Program-made: the position numbers and the translations under genes
Assembly (NCBI GenBank): GCA_000328365.1
Contig: KB298217.1
Location: 520,527 to 584,526 of the forward strand
DNA length: 64,000 nucleotides
Source: Capitella teleta
Lineage: Eukaryota > Annelida > Polychaeta > Capitellidae
Direction of reading: 5' to 3'
Notes under the pieces: generated by a model
Database searches by the model: none
Seen by the model: the letters and a program-made list of their open reading frames with translations, nothing else
What the model was told of the DNA's origin: nothing
Part shown: piece after piece, positions 13,401 through 25,400 of the stretch
How the letters are laid out: each line of letters opens with the position of its first letter
How positions within the stretch are numbered: the first letter of the stretch is position 1

Positions 13401-14093
13401 GGAATAACAAGCTTGTGATTTTCGATGCAAACACTCATAACAACTCGACAAGTCTTGTGAAAACGCCATAACTCTCCAGGCCAAGTTCAAGTGCTCATTT
13501 CGCAGTTAAGGGTCTAATATCTCAACATAGTAATTATAAATTTATAATTACGACTTTACAAGTATCGCTTCCAACTATTATATCTGGGGGAATTCCCCTT
13601 GATAGTACTGATAAAAATAATGCAATATTTATATACTATAATTGCTGTTTGCCACAATGTAGACCAGATATGCGAATCAAACAATGAACCAAATTATGCA
13701 ATAGCCCACTCTTGGAATCGACCGAGATCATTATAAACAAACACCTTTATAGGCTTAATTCAATCCACTAGGCCTATACTAGTTCATGCTAGTATATACC
13801 AATAATCTTTGTAGTAACAGAGTCTGAGTGCAAGTAGTACAGTAATAAAGTGATCGAAATGTCAACATAATAGAGGAGGCCCAAAGGTATTGGTTGTGGA
13901 TAGAGTAGAGTCAACAGAGCAGTTCGCAAGTTGCTTGTGTCGACTTGAATCCACATTTTCACAAATGATTTCAAGTTCTAACTACAATCTCAACACTGTG
14001 ATTGCACTCGTATTATGTTTGTTTTTTTAACCAGTGGTACTTTAAACATGATCACAGTGGATTTCATCATCATATAATGATATTATATAATGA
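10432..14093. other. intergenic, probable upstream region of the secreted-protein gene
   Basis: No exon is supported. Two long plus-strand open frames (10501-10791 and 10788-11330, 96 and 180 codons) lack domains or splice partners. A CCAAT box (GGCCAATCAGG near 10918) and two direct TGACCTTT elements at 11056-11063 and 11069-11076 lie 480-650 bases upstream of the minus-strand start. They could be promoter sites; TGACCT is the nuclear-receptor half-site. From 11.5 to 14.1 kb the DNA is AT-rich with nothing recognisable. Confidence 0.35.
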
Positions 14094-14170
14094 TGACATG
14101 ATAGAACAATTTTTGATGAGTTGGTGATTATAATAATCACCAACTCATCAAAAATTGTTCTATCATGTCA
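14094..14170. repeat. 77-bp perfect hairpin (37-bp arms, 3-base loop)
   Basis: The left arm at 14094-14130 begins TGACATGATAGAACAATT and is matched without a single mismatch by the complement at 14134-14170; the spacer is TAA. No target duplication flanks it. A weaker palindrome of ATCATCATATAATGAT type lies directly to the left (about 14065-14092). Exact arm identity implies recent origin, for example by template switching, or selection for the structure. Confidence 0.95.
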
Positions 14171-16949
14171 ATCAGCATGATGGCATGATCATTACCAGTG
14201 GTATGGTATATATTGGTTATTAAGACATTATGTAGCTGACTAACTTTCTATTAACTTAGTGCCTTAAAGTGGTACAACAGCTTGAACAAGGATACTCCAA
14301 CGTCCAGGAGACTAAAGAAAGCATGCATGGATTATCAGTATTGTGATTATGGAACAAAGTCAAAGTGATGAGTATTTACTAGTCTCGTTCGAAGACTCTA
14401 TATTGGTAATTAGATGATATAGAATGCAGCTAGGTCTATTTACACTAACTACTAACTAACTTAGTAACTAAGCTTATATATGGTAACACTGTCGTACACC
14501 TCGCACAATTCATCTGTGCGAATCACCATGGTGATGATACTAGCACATGTTTTATGACCAAGTAATGAAATAAATCAAATAATCGCCAAGCTGTCAATGT
14601 GTCATCTCGGGTCATCGGGTCATGCATGACTCATGACTCAATCTGATTCTGAGTTCAATAACCTTGTCCTTGACGTTGAAGCTGATCAAACAGCTCAAGT
14701 TGAACAACGTGTCCCTCTGTACATAAGAAAGAACCTACGATAAAATCCCAAAGCAAAGTATGCAAGAAATCGGCGAACAAAGATGTTCAGACTACTTAAA
14801 TAGTACTTCGTAGTTTCCTAGATGCATACTCACGAAATAAACGATGCTGTCACTCACTTACTGGCGTCAGATGACCTACTTTTGGCAGTTGGGGTCAAAA
14901 GTCAAAGTTCATTGGGCCACATGGCCGTTCCAACCGAAAGCAACAGAATATTTTTGATAAATCACGAATTAATCCACAAGTTTATCCCAGTTTCACGATA
15001 AATATCTACATGTATCTTAAATCGAATATTCTGTGCGGATACGGCATCATTGCTCATCCAAAGCGAAGCTACTCCGAGAATGAGCTTCGTTCAAAACGAA
15101 CGGTGCTTTTAAGAGGAGCACACCCAGAAAACACGTTCCCGCTGAGAATATCTGTATCATGCAGCCCGCTTTGCCTCCATAACACCATGCAGAAACTTAT
15201 CCTGGTTTTGACCTCAATACGAAAGGTACAATGTACTGGTAGTTTGATACATGTATCAGAAAATGCCTGTGTGATAAAGAGGCAACCATGCTAATATCAT
15301 TCATGATTTGGTCATTATTGGTTGCGGACGCCAACCTATGATATCAATTCGGACACACTTCTTCGACTCGGGATTGGACAGACCAACTTCCTTGAAGAAG
15401 TTTCTTCCAATCAGAATCGTAAAACTCATGTCAATACGCCTGCGCACTGTTACACCACAGCAGGTCCGACGAAACAACGAAATAGAGCAAAATAGAGCTC
15501 CCTATTATCGCCTGATAATGGTGCGATCGTGTATATCTGCAGAGAAGTTTTTAGAACTTCAAACACATCAAACTGATAAGCTGAGTAGTTGAATATATCA
15601 TTTTATACCATAAATTGATTAATCGAATAATTTTCGAAAGCAAATGTACCTTTTTACCAGATATTTAGGTCAGCCATTATGGATACCAAACGCGGATCTG
15701 CAAATAATTTCATCACACGTTATGACTATTAGCATCAGAAATGAGGATGTATTTACCTATATAATTAAATATTTACTACATCAACAGCTTATCATTTTAG
15801 ATTGAAGATAATTAAAAGACACAGTGAAAGGCATCCACCTCATCAACCATAATGAAACTTGAGATGATATAGAGATACAAGATGTGGTGAGAGGCACCAG
15901 CTTCATGCACCAATTAGACCGATTAGAGATATCATCTCCTCTTTTTGCCTGCCGCTCTCAGGGATATTATACAGAACAAAAATTCAATATGTAGTGTTTT
16001 TACATTACATATATTCTGTCTTGACGATCGTCAGAATAATCAGATAATTTTTCAGCCTGTTCTTATTATCCCTTCTTGAATCATTCACGATTCACATAGA
16101 CCAGTTGTGACCTGAGTCACCGGAGACTCGCAGTCTGGGAGGTTTCAACTTGGCATCATCGACCATCCTGTGCAGTGAATGGCCGTCTTTACCCTATATG
16201 GTGTCTGAAACCTCTTGTAAATATACTCAAGGAACAATACTGTTATACGTGTATCCGCGTTCTCAGATATTGCCGCTCCATTCGACTGAATGACCATAAT
16301 GCATAAGTGTTGTTTTACGGCACACCAACCATATAGAGGTAGTAATACATATAGAGGAAGCATGCTATGTTATTTTGCTTCCTACGGGTGGATATAGGTC
16401 AAACTGGTCAGCTGATTGCTGAGCAAATTATGGGATAGCATTCTGCCGGATGTACTTCCACAGCCATTAATTCAATTCTTACAGGAAACGGTAATGCACC
16501 CACTCTCGCGATACTGTACTTACTAGGTCTATGACACCAACACTAAATATTGCTATATGATGCTCCCATAAAGTTAGATAAGAATAATATATATGCATAA
16601 TAATAATTAACGATACACGAGAGAAGTTGAAGGGGTAGGTCCCCTATATGCAGTGAATAGTCGGATAGTGGTGTTGGTACCACGAGAATTCATCCCAGTG
16701 GCCAAGTAATTAAGCCAAAACATTTCGCGTTGGCATGATGTTGCTTAGATATGCTCGATTGCATAAAGCAAGCCGAGCGATGACATTAGTGAGAGATGAG
16801 CAATCGATCTGATCCATCGGGAGTTACGTTGGCATTTGCACTCATGAGACTGGTATATTACATCCTTGAGGACCTTGAGTTCTCATTTGAACAATGCGGT
16901 CCCTGTGCTCATTCTTCCTGTCTGATTCCAGTTCCTTTGGTCGTCTGGG
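14171..16949. other. intergenic, no gene supported
   Basis: Two consecutive 94-codon plus-strand open frames (15010-15294, 15308-15592) and overlapping frames in other phases were inspected. None has a domain, signal peptide or coherent splice context. Otherwise the DNA is AT-rich and non-repetitive by eye. Confidence 0.4.
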
Positions 16950-17115
16950 AAGGTCGATGACTCTGCTGCCCACCTGCATAACAATTCAAAGCGATAGGTG
17001 CTACTGTGTGTACATTGCATGCAGGACAAAGGCCCTTGGGATCTATCGAAATGGGTATAGGGGCTTACCCCGTGCAGGGTTTCTGCTCTGGTGCTCATAT
17101 AGGATGAATGGCGCC
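16950..17115 (+). repeat. diverged copy of the interspersed repeat seen at 33.7 and 52.9 kb
   Basis: The order of matching blocks is the same as in the other copies: GATGACTCTGC near 16956, CTGCCCA, CTGTGTGTAC, CATGCAGGA, AAAG..CCCTTGGGAT (near 17030-17043), ATCGAAATGGGTA, CCCCGTGCAGGG, TTCTGCTCTGG, ATGAATGG. It is clearly older than the other two. Boundaries are approximate. Confidence 0.6.
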
Positions 17116-17221
17116 CTGATTAATTATCATATCCAATGCAATAATATAAGAACTAATCTCACAATCCAAAGAAAGAAACAGTTTTTACTTTTTATCAAAA
17201 AGTTACTACGGTATAATATAT

Positions 17222-17508
17222 TAACATTTCATTTCATTTCATTTATTACATTTAAAACGCATTTTCAGCAATATCAAAGAACATTCAAATGCGCTGTACA
17301 AACAGAGGTAAAAAGGAACATCATTAAATACTAGAAAATGCAATGTTAAAATAGTAAGTCTTAAGTTGGGCTTTAAAAGCATCAAGCGATTGCTGGTTCT
17401 GTAGGTTGGAAGGTAATCGGTTCCAAAGGATGGGTGCTTGATGGGCGAATGTTCGGTAGCCATATGATTGAAGATGAAATTTAGGTACAGACAACAATAT
17501 TATGCTTC
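17222..17508 (-). mobile_element. 3' end of a CR1/L2-type LINE
   Basis: On the minus strand the sequence encodes SVPKFHLQSYGYRTF, then APILWNRLPSNLQ, then LDAFKAQLKTYYFNIAF and a stop at 17324-17326. This is the conserved C-terminus of CR1/L2-like ORF2 ('AP.LWN.LP...FK..LKT..F'). The frame is intact over this stretch, and an upstream stop near 17508 marks where the copy is truncated or decayed. The 3' tail is a short (ATGAA)n array (TTTCA units on plus, 17227-17246), the usual ending of this group. The copy is 5'-truncated and cannot move by itself. Confidence 0.85.
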
Positions 17509-17640
17509 GCTACTTATCCATATTTTTATTATTTTGTCTCTTTGTTCATTTTTTTGTTCATGTTTTTTTTTTCTCTCTCATTTTTTTCTTTCTGCCGAGT
17601 GGCCAATCGCTCCTTTAATCAAAATTAATAAGGTTCTGTA

Positions 17641-17735
17641 ACCCCCCCCCCCCAAAAAAAAAAAAAAAAAAAAAAATTAAATTAAAATAAAAAATAATGA
17701 TAATAAAATAATAATAATAATAAAATAAAAATTAA
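17641..17735. repeat. polyC-polyA junction and AT-rich microsatellite
   Basis: About 13 C followed by about 24 A, then AATAAT/ATAATA units to 17735. No gene. Similar C-run/A-run junctions occur at 23484 and 50390. Confidence 0.9.
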
Positions 17736-18089
17736 AAAGGGTTGGATGCCATTGTGTACGAGACGTTTCTGTTTCGGACCCTTTCTAATGTTCTTACGAC
17801 CTCCACAAGATAAATTAACGGCATCAAAAGAAGAACCAAATATTGCATATTGCACGTACAGCAATTCCACGCATTCATATGCTGGAGGTGTATGGCATGT
17901 CTACAAATTATGCCGTGCAATCATATAGTCGTCAGCTGTGCGTGATATTCATTCACTGATGACGGTGGACGAGGTCAGCCTGCATCCTTCATTCCAAGCT
18001 TGCATTCCTGTGCCTGGTTTGGGGAAAAGTCAAGTCTGTCCGTGCATACCTCTCCATCCTTAATATTTTGATATGGCACCTGAACAGAT

Positions 18090-18390
18090 ATTGACATCTC
18101 TGTTACATCAGACCCCTCCATACATTGCATTTTGAAATAAGTTGATTAATATTGTGTGACTTAAAAATGTGTCATCGATTAATATTCCAAGATCTTCGTA
18201 AAAACCAAGTGATTCAAAGGATTACCATCAATGGAATAATGTGAAACATGGGATGGCATCGGGATCTTTGAGTCGTGTGGTAAGGATTTTGACTGTTTTA
18301 GTATAAAACAAAAATGTATCACAAAAAAAGCGAATACGAAAAAACAAAAGAAAAAACAAAAGAAACAAAACGAAGCAACATTCTTACGAC
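18090..18390 (-). mobile_element. internal fragment of a LINE ORF2
   Basis: The minus strand reads HYSIDGNPLNH and then, after a frame change, YEDLGILIDDTF with SHTILINLFQ. This is the 'y.i.g.pl..v....DLGv.iD..L.f..Hi' segment just after the reverse-transcriptase core. It is decayed and has lost the catalytic part. It may come from the same insertion as the LINE end at 17.2-17.5 kb, but the two are separated by about 600 bases of other sequence. Confidence 0.6.
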
Positions 18391-18788
18391 ACATCCGTGG
18401 TGGAATGATCTGGAATCCTTACATCCGCCTGCGATTTATCCATGCAAGCTCTCGATGATCCCAGGGTGTTATAGTATATATATATATGGTTTCGACGCAC
18501 CAAAAGCGCTAAAATATTGCACACATTAGGGATTGTTTAAATCAATTACGTGCGAATTTGTGGAAAGCTCTAGAGACGGTAAATGAATTAATGATTGTTA
18601 TTTTTTTCACAACTTGGAAATATGCTTCTGGCCTATGTAATATATTATGAGAAGCTGTACTCCCCATAACTATAACAGTAGATGTGTTTGCTTGTATAGC
18701 ACTGTGCCATTAATTAAATTATAACCATTTAAGTGACTGCTTGTGAATGTTTAACATAACAATCAGTGCATGCTTGGATTGTGATTTC

Positions 18789-19053
18789 TGTCTTATCGCA
18801 GCACGTGCCTTTTCAAAACTCGCAGTTGATTCGGTTTGATGAATCAGTCGCTAAATTTTGTCGATACGACAGAAATCTCATTGCATATCCTCCACATTTG
18901 TACAAACGGGGCGACTCCGGTTGTTACGTGAATGGCTCAACTAATTGTCATTTCGGATGCAGCCCACAAGTCGATGTCACCGAGTACAAATCTTCAGGTG
19001 TCAATTCATGGGAGCAATTAGGCAATGGTAAAGCTTCAGACTTAGTGATGTAA
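18789..19053 (+). CDS. candidate terminal exon of an unrecognised gene
   Basis: A good acceptor (TTTCTGTCTTATCGCAG) precedes 88 open codons that look protein-like: FDESVAKFCRYDRN, GDSGCYVNGSTNCHFGCS, SWEQLGNG, ending SDLVM and a stop. An internal donor (GCAATG|GTAAAG at 19027) could end the exon earlier. AATAAA follows at 19278-19283. Four cysteines and an NGS site suggest a secreted product. No convincing upstream exon was found (17.7-17.9 kb has a possible one with PQDKLTASKEEPN). Coding status rests on composition and splice context only. Confidence 0.3.
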
Positions 19054-19277
19054 ATGGGTTGCTGTGCCCGCACGTGCTGGCTGTAAATGAAGCTCTTTCC
19101 TACCGACTCATACCCACGTATTCAATTATGCCTTACATAACTATAGGCCTAGCTAGTACGCATATACAACCACAACTACCCTCATCCACTCTATCCTAAT
19201 GAAAAAAGATACAAAAACTCTTACAAGCAAACATGGGTTTGACGTTATCCACGTGCCATCGTATTAATCTGATGGGA

Positions 19278-19283
19278 AATAAA
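19278..19283 (+). terminator. possible polyadenylation signal
   Basis: AATAAA 225 bases after the stop of the candidate exon ending at 19053. Its value depends on that exon being real. Confidence 0.25.
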
Positions 19284-19299
19284 AGTGCATGAACAGTGT

Positions 19300-20235
19300 T
19301 TTATTGCCACTCACATGTTTTGCGTTTCCACTGATTTGCAGAAAGAGAGTCACGATATAATCCTTGACGGAATCGTGATGGCATTATCAATTATAGCACC
19401 CAGCTTGAATTCAAGGTAAAAACAAACGAAAACGTCAACAATCCTGTGAAAATAGTGACGCAGCTGCGCCCGGGGATTCTGTTTGTGAACATGAATGATC
19501 ATAATAAAGTACCCCATGCCTTATGTTGTGTGGGGGCATGCATGGTGGATGGAATGTAATTAATTTTATGTCCATTTAGGCACATTTGCATGTTTAGAGG
19601 AGATTCATATACATATATACTTGTTGCCAGCATGCATGTACATGTATATGAAAGGTATATTAGCTCGTTAACCCGAGAATCACAGGCATGTTGAATATAC
19701 ATGTAATTTAGAGCCCCTTACTGTGGACTAACATGGCATAAAACCGAGGCCAGAATAGAAAAAGTTGGATGGTCATCCATTTCTTAAAGTTTACCTTTAA
19801 TCATACTTTTATCGTCACGGTCAGACGGCGTATCAGTATCGGAAATCTAAAATTTTGACTGCTCCATCATCGATCTACAGAGAATCATCGAAGAATAAAA
19901 GAGTAAATCCGAAAGGAGCTCCGTTGCCATGGCGACGCATCAGGAATCATATTTCATGTAATAGTATTTATATATCAGCATTTGCGATAAACGACACATT
20001 TCAGTGTGCGGCGTCACAATTATAAGCTTATAGGCGAAAAAATTCTCTAAAAAATATGAGATAGAGATTCATGTTATTAAAATTCTAAATGGCGAAATTC
20101 AAATTTCCTCTCACAATATTTGTAAAATATGAGGTCATTGTTTCTCACCTTGATAGTAAAGGAAGAGAGCTGCTACTTTGATGAAAGATCGAGACGTCGA
20201 TGGTTGAATTTACCAAGAGGCTGAGTTGTGGTAAC
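19300..20235. other. intergenic, nothing seen
   Basis: No gene, repeat or RNA feature recognised on either strand. Confidence 0.4.
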
Positions 20236-20263
20236 TTTGGATATGGCGATCGCCATATCCAAA
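20236..20263. repeat. 28-bp perfect palindrome
   Basis: TTTGGATATGGCGA and its exact complement, with no loop. It lies 10 bases from the next, larger palindrome. Confidence 0.95.
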
Positions 20264-20273
20264 TGTCTATGAT

Positions 20274-20317
20274 CGAATGTCTACACGATTACATCGATGT
20301 AATCGTGTAGACATTCG
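20274..20317. repeat. 44-bp perfect palindrome
   Basis: The 22-bp arm begins CGAATGTCTACACGATTAC, the centre is CATCGATG, and the match is exact without spacer. The 10-bp gap from the 28-bp palindrome contains ATGTCTATGA, which repeats part of this arm. Two adjacent loopless palindromes suggest a shared origin. Confidence 0.95.
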
Positions 20318-20624
20318 TTGGCTTTGAAAGCGAGAGGGGAACTAATGAGTGGAGAAGCCGGGGATTATTTTTATATATCGTCATTACGACCGTTAATAGC
20401 CTGCTCGACAGATCTCTGCTTCAGCTTGACTCCGCCCTAAGTATGCCAAGTGCGCTCGAGCGTGCAAGCGAGCTTGAAGCAGGGAGGCGGAGCATAGCTC
20501 CAAGCCCTTTAATCTTCTGCTCGTGTTTGTTAAAGTACTGAAATATTTCGCCTTTCACGTCACCTCCACGTAATTACACTTAACGCTTAAAGCGCGATAG
20601 CTCCTGCCTGCTGGTCAATGCGGG

Positions 20625-20717
20625 CCACGTCAGGCTCACGTCGCCTGCAGGTGACCATGAGAGCGCGCAGATCAAGTACTCGCGCCACGTTAGCCTAATG
20701 TTACCTGCAGGTGACCA
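20625..20717. repeat. tandem 60-bp repeat with CCTGCAGGTGACCA
   Basis: CCACGT at 20625 and 20685 start two copies exactly 60 bases apart. Both end in CCTGCAGGTGACCA, with the middle diverged; the second copy is partial. A third related element (CCTGCTGGTAACGTTAGG) follows at about 20729. The sequence is more GC-rich than its surroundings. Confidence 0.65.
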
Positions 20718-21147
20718 AAATTTACACCTGCTGGTAACGTTAGGGGAATGTTCCGTGTTTGCTGGGTCATCTATAAGAGTCATGATTGTTGTTGGTCAAG
20801 TCTCATTAGGAGTCAGTTTTTTGTCGATGAGTACAGATAAAAATTAAAAGTTGTTCAATTTTAAAAGAGTCAAGTATTGATAACAATTCACAGTCTCGTA
20901 TTTTAAGACTTTTAGTGCAAACCAATTTTGATTTGCATCCAAGACTATTGGCGTATTGCAATCATGCATTAGCGGGGATTCCATTGACATCGATAAATCG
21001 AATATAGAACAATCCAATGCGGTCAAACAAACCAGTCGTCATGCTAAGCAACGTCTCGTTTAGACCTCTGCTGCATCAGACAAATCTCCAAAATTACCTC
21101 CTCTGGATTTGTTGGCGAAATGTTGAAGATACTAAATAACGAATTAC

Positions 21148-21283
21148 TTTCATTTGTCGCATGAGAACAAGTTTGTGTAAATTTCTATTGCCATACTTCC
21201 ATAATTCTACGTCGTAGGCCTGCGCGTCTTCCCAGCCGTCGTAGCTGATATTCCTACCCAGAAGCCTCTGTGGCGGCCAAAAC
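21148..21283 (-). CDS. candidate internal exon, product unknown
   Basis: The minus strand shows an acceptor (CCATTGCCCAG), then 45 open codons including RLLGRNISYDGWEDAQAYDV and ELWKYGNRN, then a donor (ATGAAA|GTAATT). Phase in is 2 and phase out is 0. No partner exon was found nearby, so this is a suggestion from composition and splice sites only. Confidence 0.25.
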
Positions 21284-21450
21284 CTGGGCAATGGATACGA
21301 CTAGAGGTCCTATAAGGCGTCTCTACTGAACAACTCCCATGCGTCATGATTTATGGCATGCACAGCGACTGCACCACAAATCCAATACACTGATTCGTAA
21401 AATGCAAAATCGATCTCGATGATCCATAGTTCGAGTGCATCTTATATTTA

Positions 21451-21525
21451 TCTTATCTTTGGTCGACCTCGATTTCTCTTCTGGAAGAGCCATGGAAAAG
21501 AAATCAAGGTCGACCATAGATAAGA
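21451..21525. repeat. 75-bp foldback (27-bp arms, two mismatches)
   Basis: TCTTATCTTTGGTCGACCTC at 21451 pairs with the complementary sequence ending GGTCGACCATAGATAAGA at 21525; the loop is 21 bases. Weak pairing continues outside the arms. No target duplication was recognised. Confidence 0.85.
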
Positions 21526-22356
21526 CTGAGAAATGTAAGACCTCAGGCTTAGTGGATAGCGGAAAAGTGGACGAGACAAGGGGAGCTCAAATGGCATGTT
21601 GATCGCATGGAATATGGAAACCAGCTGGGAATGAAGTCCGACGCATCGACGCACAAATCTAAACTGAATAGACAACCACCGCAGCGCATAAATGGCCAGA
21701 ATCATATGAATACGCGGGATCCACAGAGCGAACTTTATTAAACAATCCCCCTTCCCCCTCAATTTTAAATATTCTAAATCTAATGACGCTGTTTTGTTAT
21801 ATTTATAAATGGTTCGCGTGGTTGATTATGCAAATTTAACAAAAGAACTATTCTCCCATTCACGATGATTTGATTTGCATTTCAGATATTCTCGTCGTAC
21901 GTTTACAATGTGAAAGTTTTATGTAGCGTCACACGCGAACGTGCCTCTGAGTTTCATTATAACAGATATCCTATGCAAGGATATCGCATCTTTTACACAC
22001 GTCTTTTTACCACGCCTATCTACTGGAACGAGTGTAAATATTATATAATTGGAGGCCATTAACTCAAATGTATCGTTGCTGGTGTATACTATACCCGGTA
22101 AGTGCCAGCATGAACTGCTGGTCAAGGTCACTGTACTACGTTTTGGACCGTATTCGAACATTATTTAAATTATAATTAAATATAAAAAGTTAATGCCATC
22201 GCACCGATTTTGTGCATAAGCGTATTATAATTAGGATACCCTTCAATCCCTCAACTTCTGTTAACATTGCTCTAAATACAGAATGTATTATTAGTACAAT
22301 GTGATTTTATTCTTTGCCTCGGCCAAAGCCGTAAAACGACGGAACAAGCGACGGAG

Positions 22357-22473
22357 ATGTTGCATGCGACTTTTGATCGGCTTCAAGCGATGAAAACGGA
22401 TCGTGTCATCTCAGATGTTTGGCTTCAGACGAATCAGCATTTGCTGACTGCGTTGAAGGACGAAAGACTATGA
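22357..22473 (+). CDS. candidate short ORF or terminal exon
   Basis: ATG followed by 38 codons including MLHATFDRLQAMKTDRVISD and LLTALKDERL, then a stop. The frame stays open upstream to about 22280 (SRKTTEQATE). The peptide would be helical and charged. A pyrimidine-rich stretch ending AAAG (22326) could be an acceptor. No polyadenylation signal or domain was found; chance is possible. Confidence 0.2.
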   Translation: MLHATFDRLQAMKTDRVISDVWLQTNQHLLTALKDERL

Positions 22474-25400
22474 CGTACAGTCACTCAAAGAGGGTTGGAG
22501 GAGGTATACAAATGAACAGGGTCAGCAAAGAGAAATATGTAGTATTCATAATAATTATGTTTATAGCGAGTACCCGAATGTTGGCGTGCCATAGACAACG
22601 AGGTAATTGTTGTTATATCTCATGTTGGAAACTCCTTGTTGGCGATTGTCATGGAATCATACGTTTCATCACGGAAGTGTAGTCAATTTAGGGCGTACTT
22701 CATTTATATGTTTCAGTGATATTGATAATCAATTTAAACTTTAAAGGGAGGGAGAACTGGGTAAAAATGGACTTTGAGTCGTTATTTGATGCACCAAAAA
22801 TGATTCCTATGCCTGGCCCACACAAGGAATATCATCGCTAACGATTTCGCGGGAGATACATTGCTAATTAGGCGTGACGTCAGGAGCTGTGATGAAACAC
22901 AGAGTTCCCCATCTTTTACAATGGGCCTCGTCATATCAGCGTGTCCTGCGACTAAACCCCTGGATATTTTTTTATTTTCTTTTCGGAAATAGATAGAATA
23001 ATCATTTTGCCACCAGTCAGGTCCGAAAAAAAATATGTTTCGCTATTTTTCTTATTTTAACAAGCGATTTTCTAGGACATCTACCATGTTTCTCATCCTG
23101 AAACAGTAAAAAGGTCAGCCAGAGTGCACCACGCATGCGCTTTCGTTTCGTCAACAACAAAGATGTCCTTTTATGGCGAAGCTGATCTGCTCTGATTGGC
23201 TGAAATCGATAGCTTCACGAGGGGAACGGGACCAATCACAGCAAGCCCTCAGCTGACGTTTGCCTCCTATACTTTGTAATGGAAGCCATTCTCCCATAGG
23301 CCCAATGCTAACCCCGATATTCGAAATGCATTATTTCCTTACGCATGCATCCAGGCATGGTGTTTTTGGCACGGAATGCTATCAATTGGTGCTATGAGTC
23401 AATAGAACATCACTTAAAATTCAGTTCCCCATCCCTTTAAAAAATTAAAAAGGGTTTGCAGAATGCTTTTGTGTGTGTTCATCCCCCCCCCCCATCAAAA
23501 AAACAAAACAAAAACAAAAACAAAAACACCCAAAAAAAACATGAAAAACAGATCCCCACTGACATGTTCTCACAAATTGGCTGTTCTGAGGTCCATCAAA
23601 CTAGTTGATAACCACTAAATTACACATTAATTTTGACCAATGCCCGTGTGCAAGACTCGGGATCAGCTTATGGATCACATAGCAAGGGTAGCGTTAATAC
23701 TTATCCGATTGATTTTGATCGAGTGATATGCATGATCGAGTGATATTGAGTGATATGTCTGTCTGAGCTTCTGTAGATTTCACATGTTCACTTAGTAATT
23801 TATAACCATCGAACCACGGGTTAAGAGACCGTTAATGTAAGATGGTGTCTTGCTGTTATTTATATCATAAACCGATGTGAATTACACGATTAAGTGATTG
23901 TTCCATTTAACCTGTTTTACTAACCTATTAACGTCATGCTCACACCAATTAATCGCGAATAGAGTTTATGTAATTGAACCAATCCCCCTAAAATATCGGC
24001 TTGCCGTTTAGTGCGGATAAGTATCACTATAGGGGAAGCACAATGTGCTTGAGAGGGACATGTGCGTTCAATTGCTGTTGCCGTTTACGACAACAGAGGA
24101 TGCGCTACGAGTGAGGATGTTCCTTTTCAAAGGCCCAAGGCAATTTTTCTACCCCTCTTGTGCAATGACGTTGGGTCCAGGTTACATTAAGAGAAAGTGG
24201 CACCCTCGTTAAATTTATATCGCCCCTATGGAACTATTGATGAATACCACCAAAAAGGGGCACAATTATACGATAACGGTGCACTTGGCCCCCGTTCGAT
24301 GCAGAGTACCAAAGAGTGGGAGAGAAATGTTATGAAGAGTTGAAAGAGGCGTCATTCACAGGCAGTTTGAATGAAAACCTGCAGCTGTGTTCAATTGCTA
24401 TGCCGCCTTTGCGTTGCGCCATGCATATAATTATGAGGCACATTCGCACTCGCAAACCAAGACGCTCGCTACATATAGGTCATTCTCAAATATCCCTTAT
24501 AGCTGAGATGACATAGGACATTGCCACGATTAAATCAAGTCTGACCAACTATTATTTCTCCCTCAAAGACAAAATAAAGCTGCACATCGTCACTCAAAAT
24601 TGTATGGGCCCGTGTATGTTTTCTCACAGAAGAGGAATTGTGGAGCGCCAGGTGGTTTTCTCGAGGAAGAGATTTGTCACAATGAAATATGCCTTCTTAA
24701 GCTCTTATAGCGACAATTTTATTGGGCCATAGATAACCAACTGAAGAGTGACCATGGCTTATTTTACGATAATTCCGTAATTATTTACACCAATCTATGC
24801 ACAGGAGGCCAGCGTTGGTGTCGGGTAGCACCAACACTAATGAGACCACGCTCTTTATTACTCGAAGGTGATGGGCAAATGATCTTGTTTGTGACTCCGA
24901 GAATTAATTTCCTTCAAATTTCATAATCGGATGCGTATATCTATAGTATCACTTATTCTGTGGATGCATATTTGCGTTTGCACACACAATATGCACGTAA
25001 TAGTTCATATAGCTTAATAATATCATATCTTATCAAAGTGATTGGGTATATAATAGCTATGGAGTGTTCAAATATTTCTTTTTAATCGAAGCATAACCAT
25101 GATTACTTATCAAAATTGGAAGTATGATATTGGAACGAACAATTGATTCTTTAAACAAAATTACACAGGCTGATAAAACACAAATGTTTTGATCAGCTGC
25201 TTGCTATAGCACCAAGTGCCCTTAATTGTACCCCAAACACATATTTTTCTAAGATTAATAGCTTCCTGTGTGTTAAACGCAGCCTATTATATACAAAGAT
25301 CACAATGCACGGAAATCGCATTGAACATCTACGATAACAAATCTCTTAAATTTCACCAAAAATAATTAAAATCCAAGATCAACTCGAATTTGCACTGTGA

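Noticed and set aside
15010-15592. Two consecutive 94-codon plus-strand frames
   Set aside because: Other frames over the same DNA look equally protein-like and no splice context supports any of them.
16894-17334. A 146-codon plus-strand frame
   Set aside because: It overlaps the diverged interspersed repeat and the antisense of a LINE end, so it is a by-product of those.
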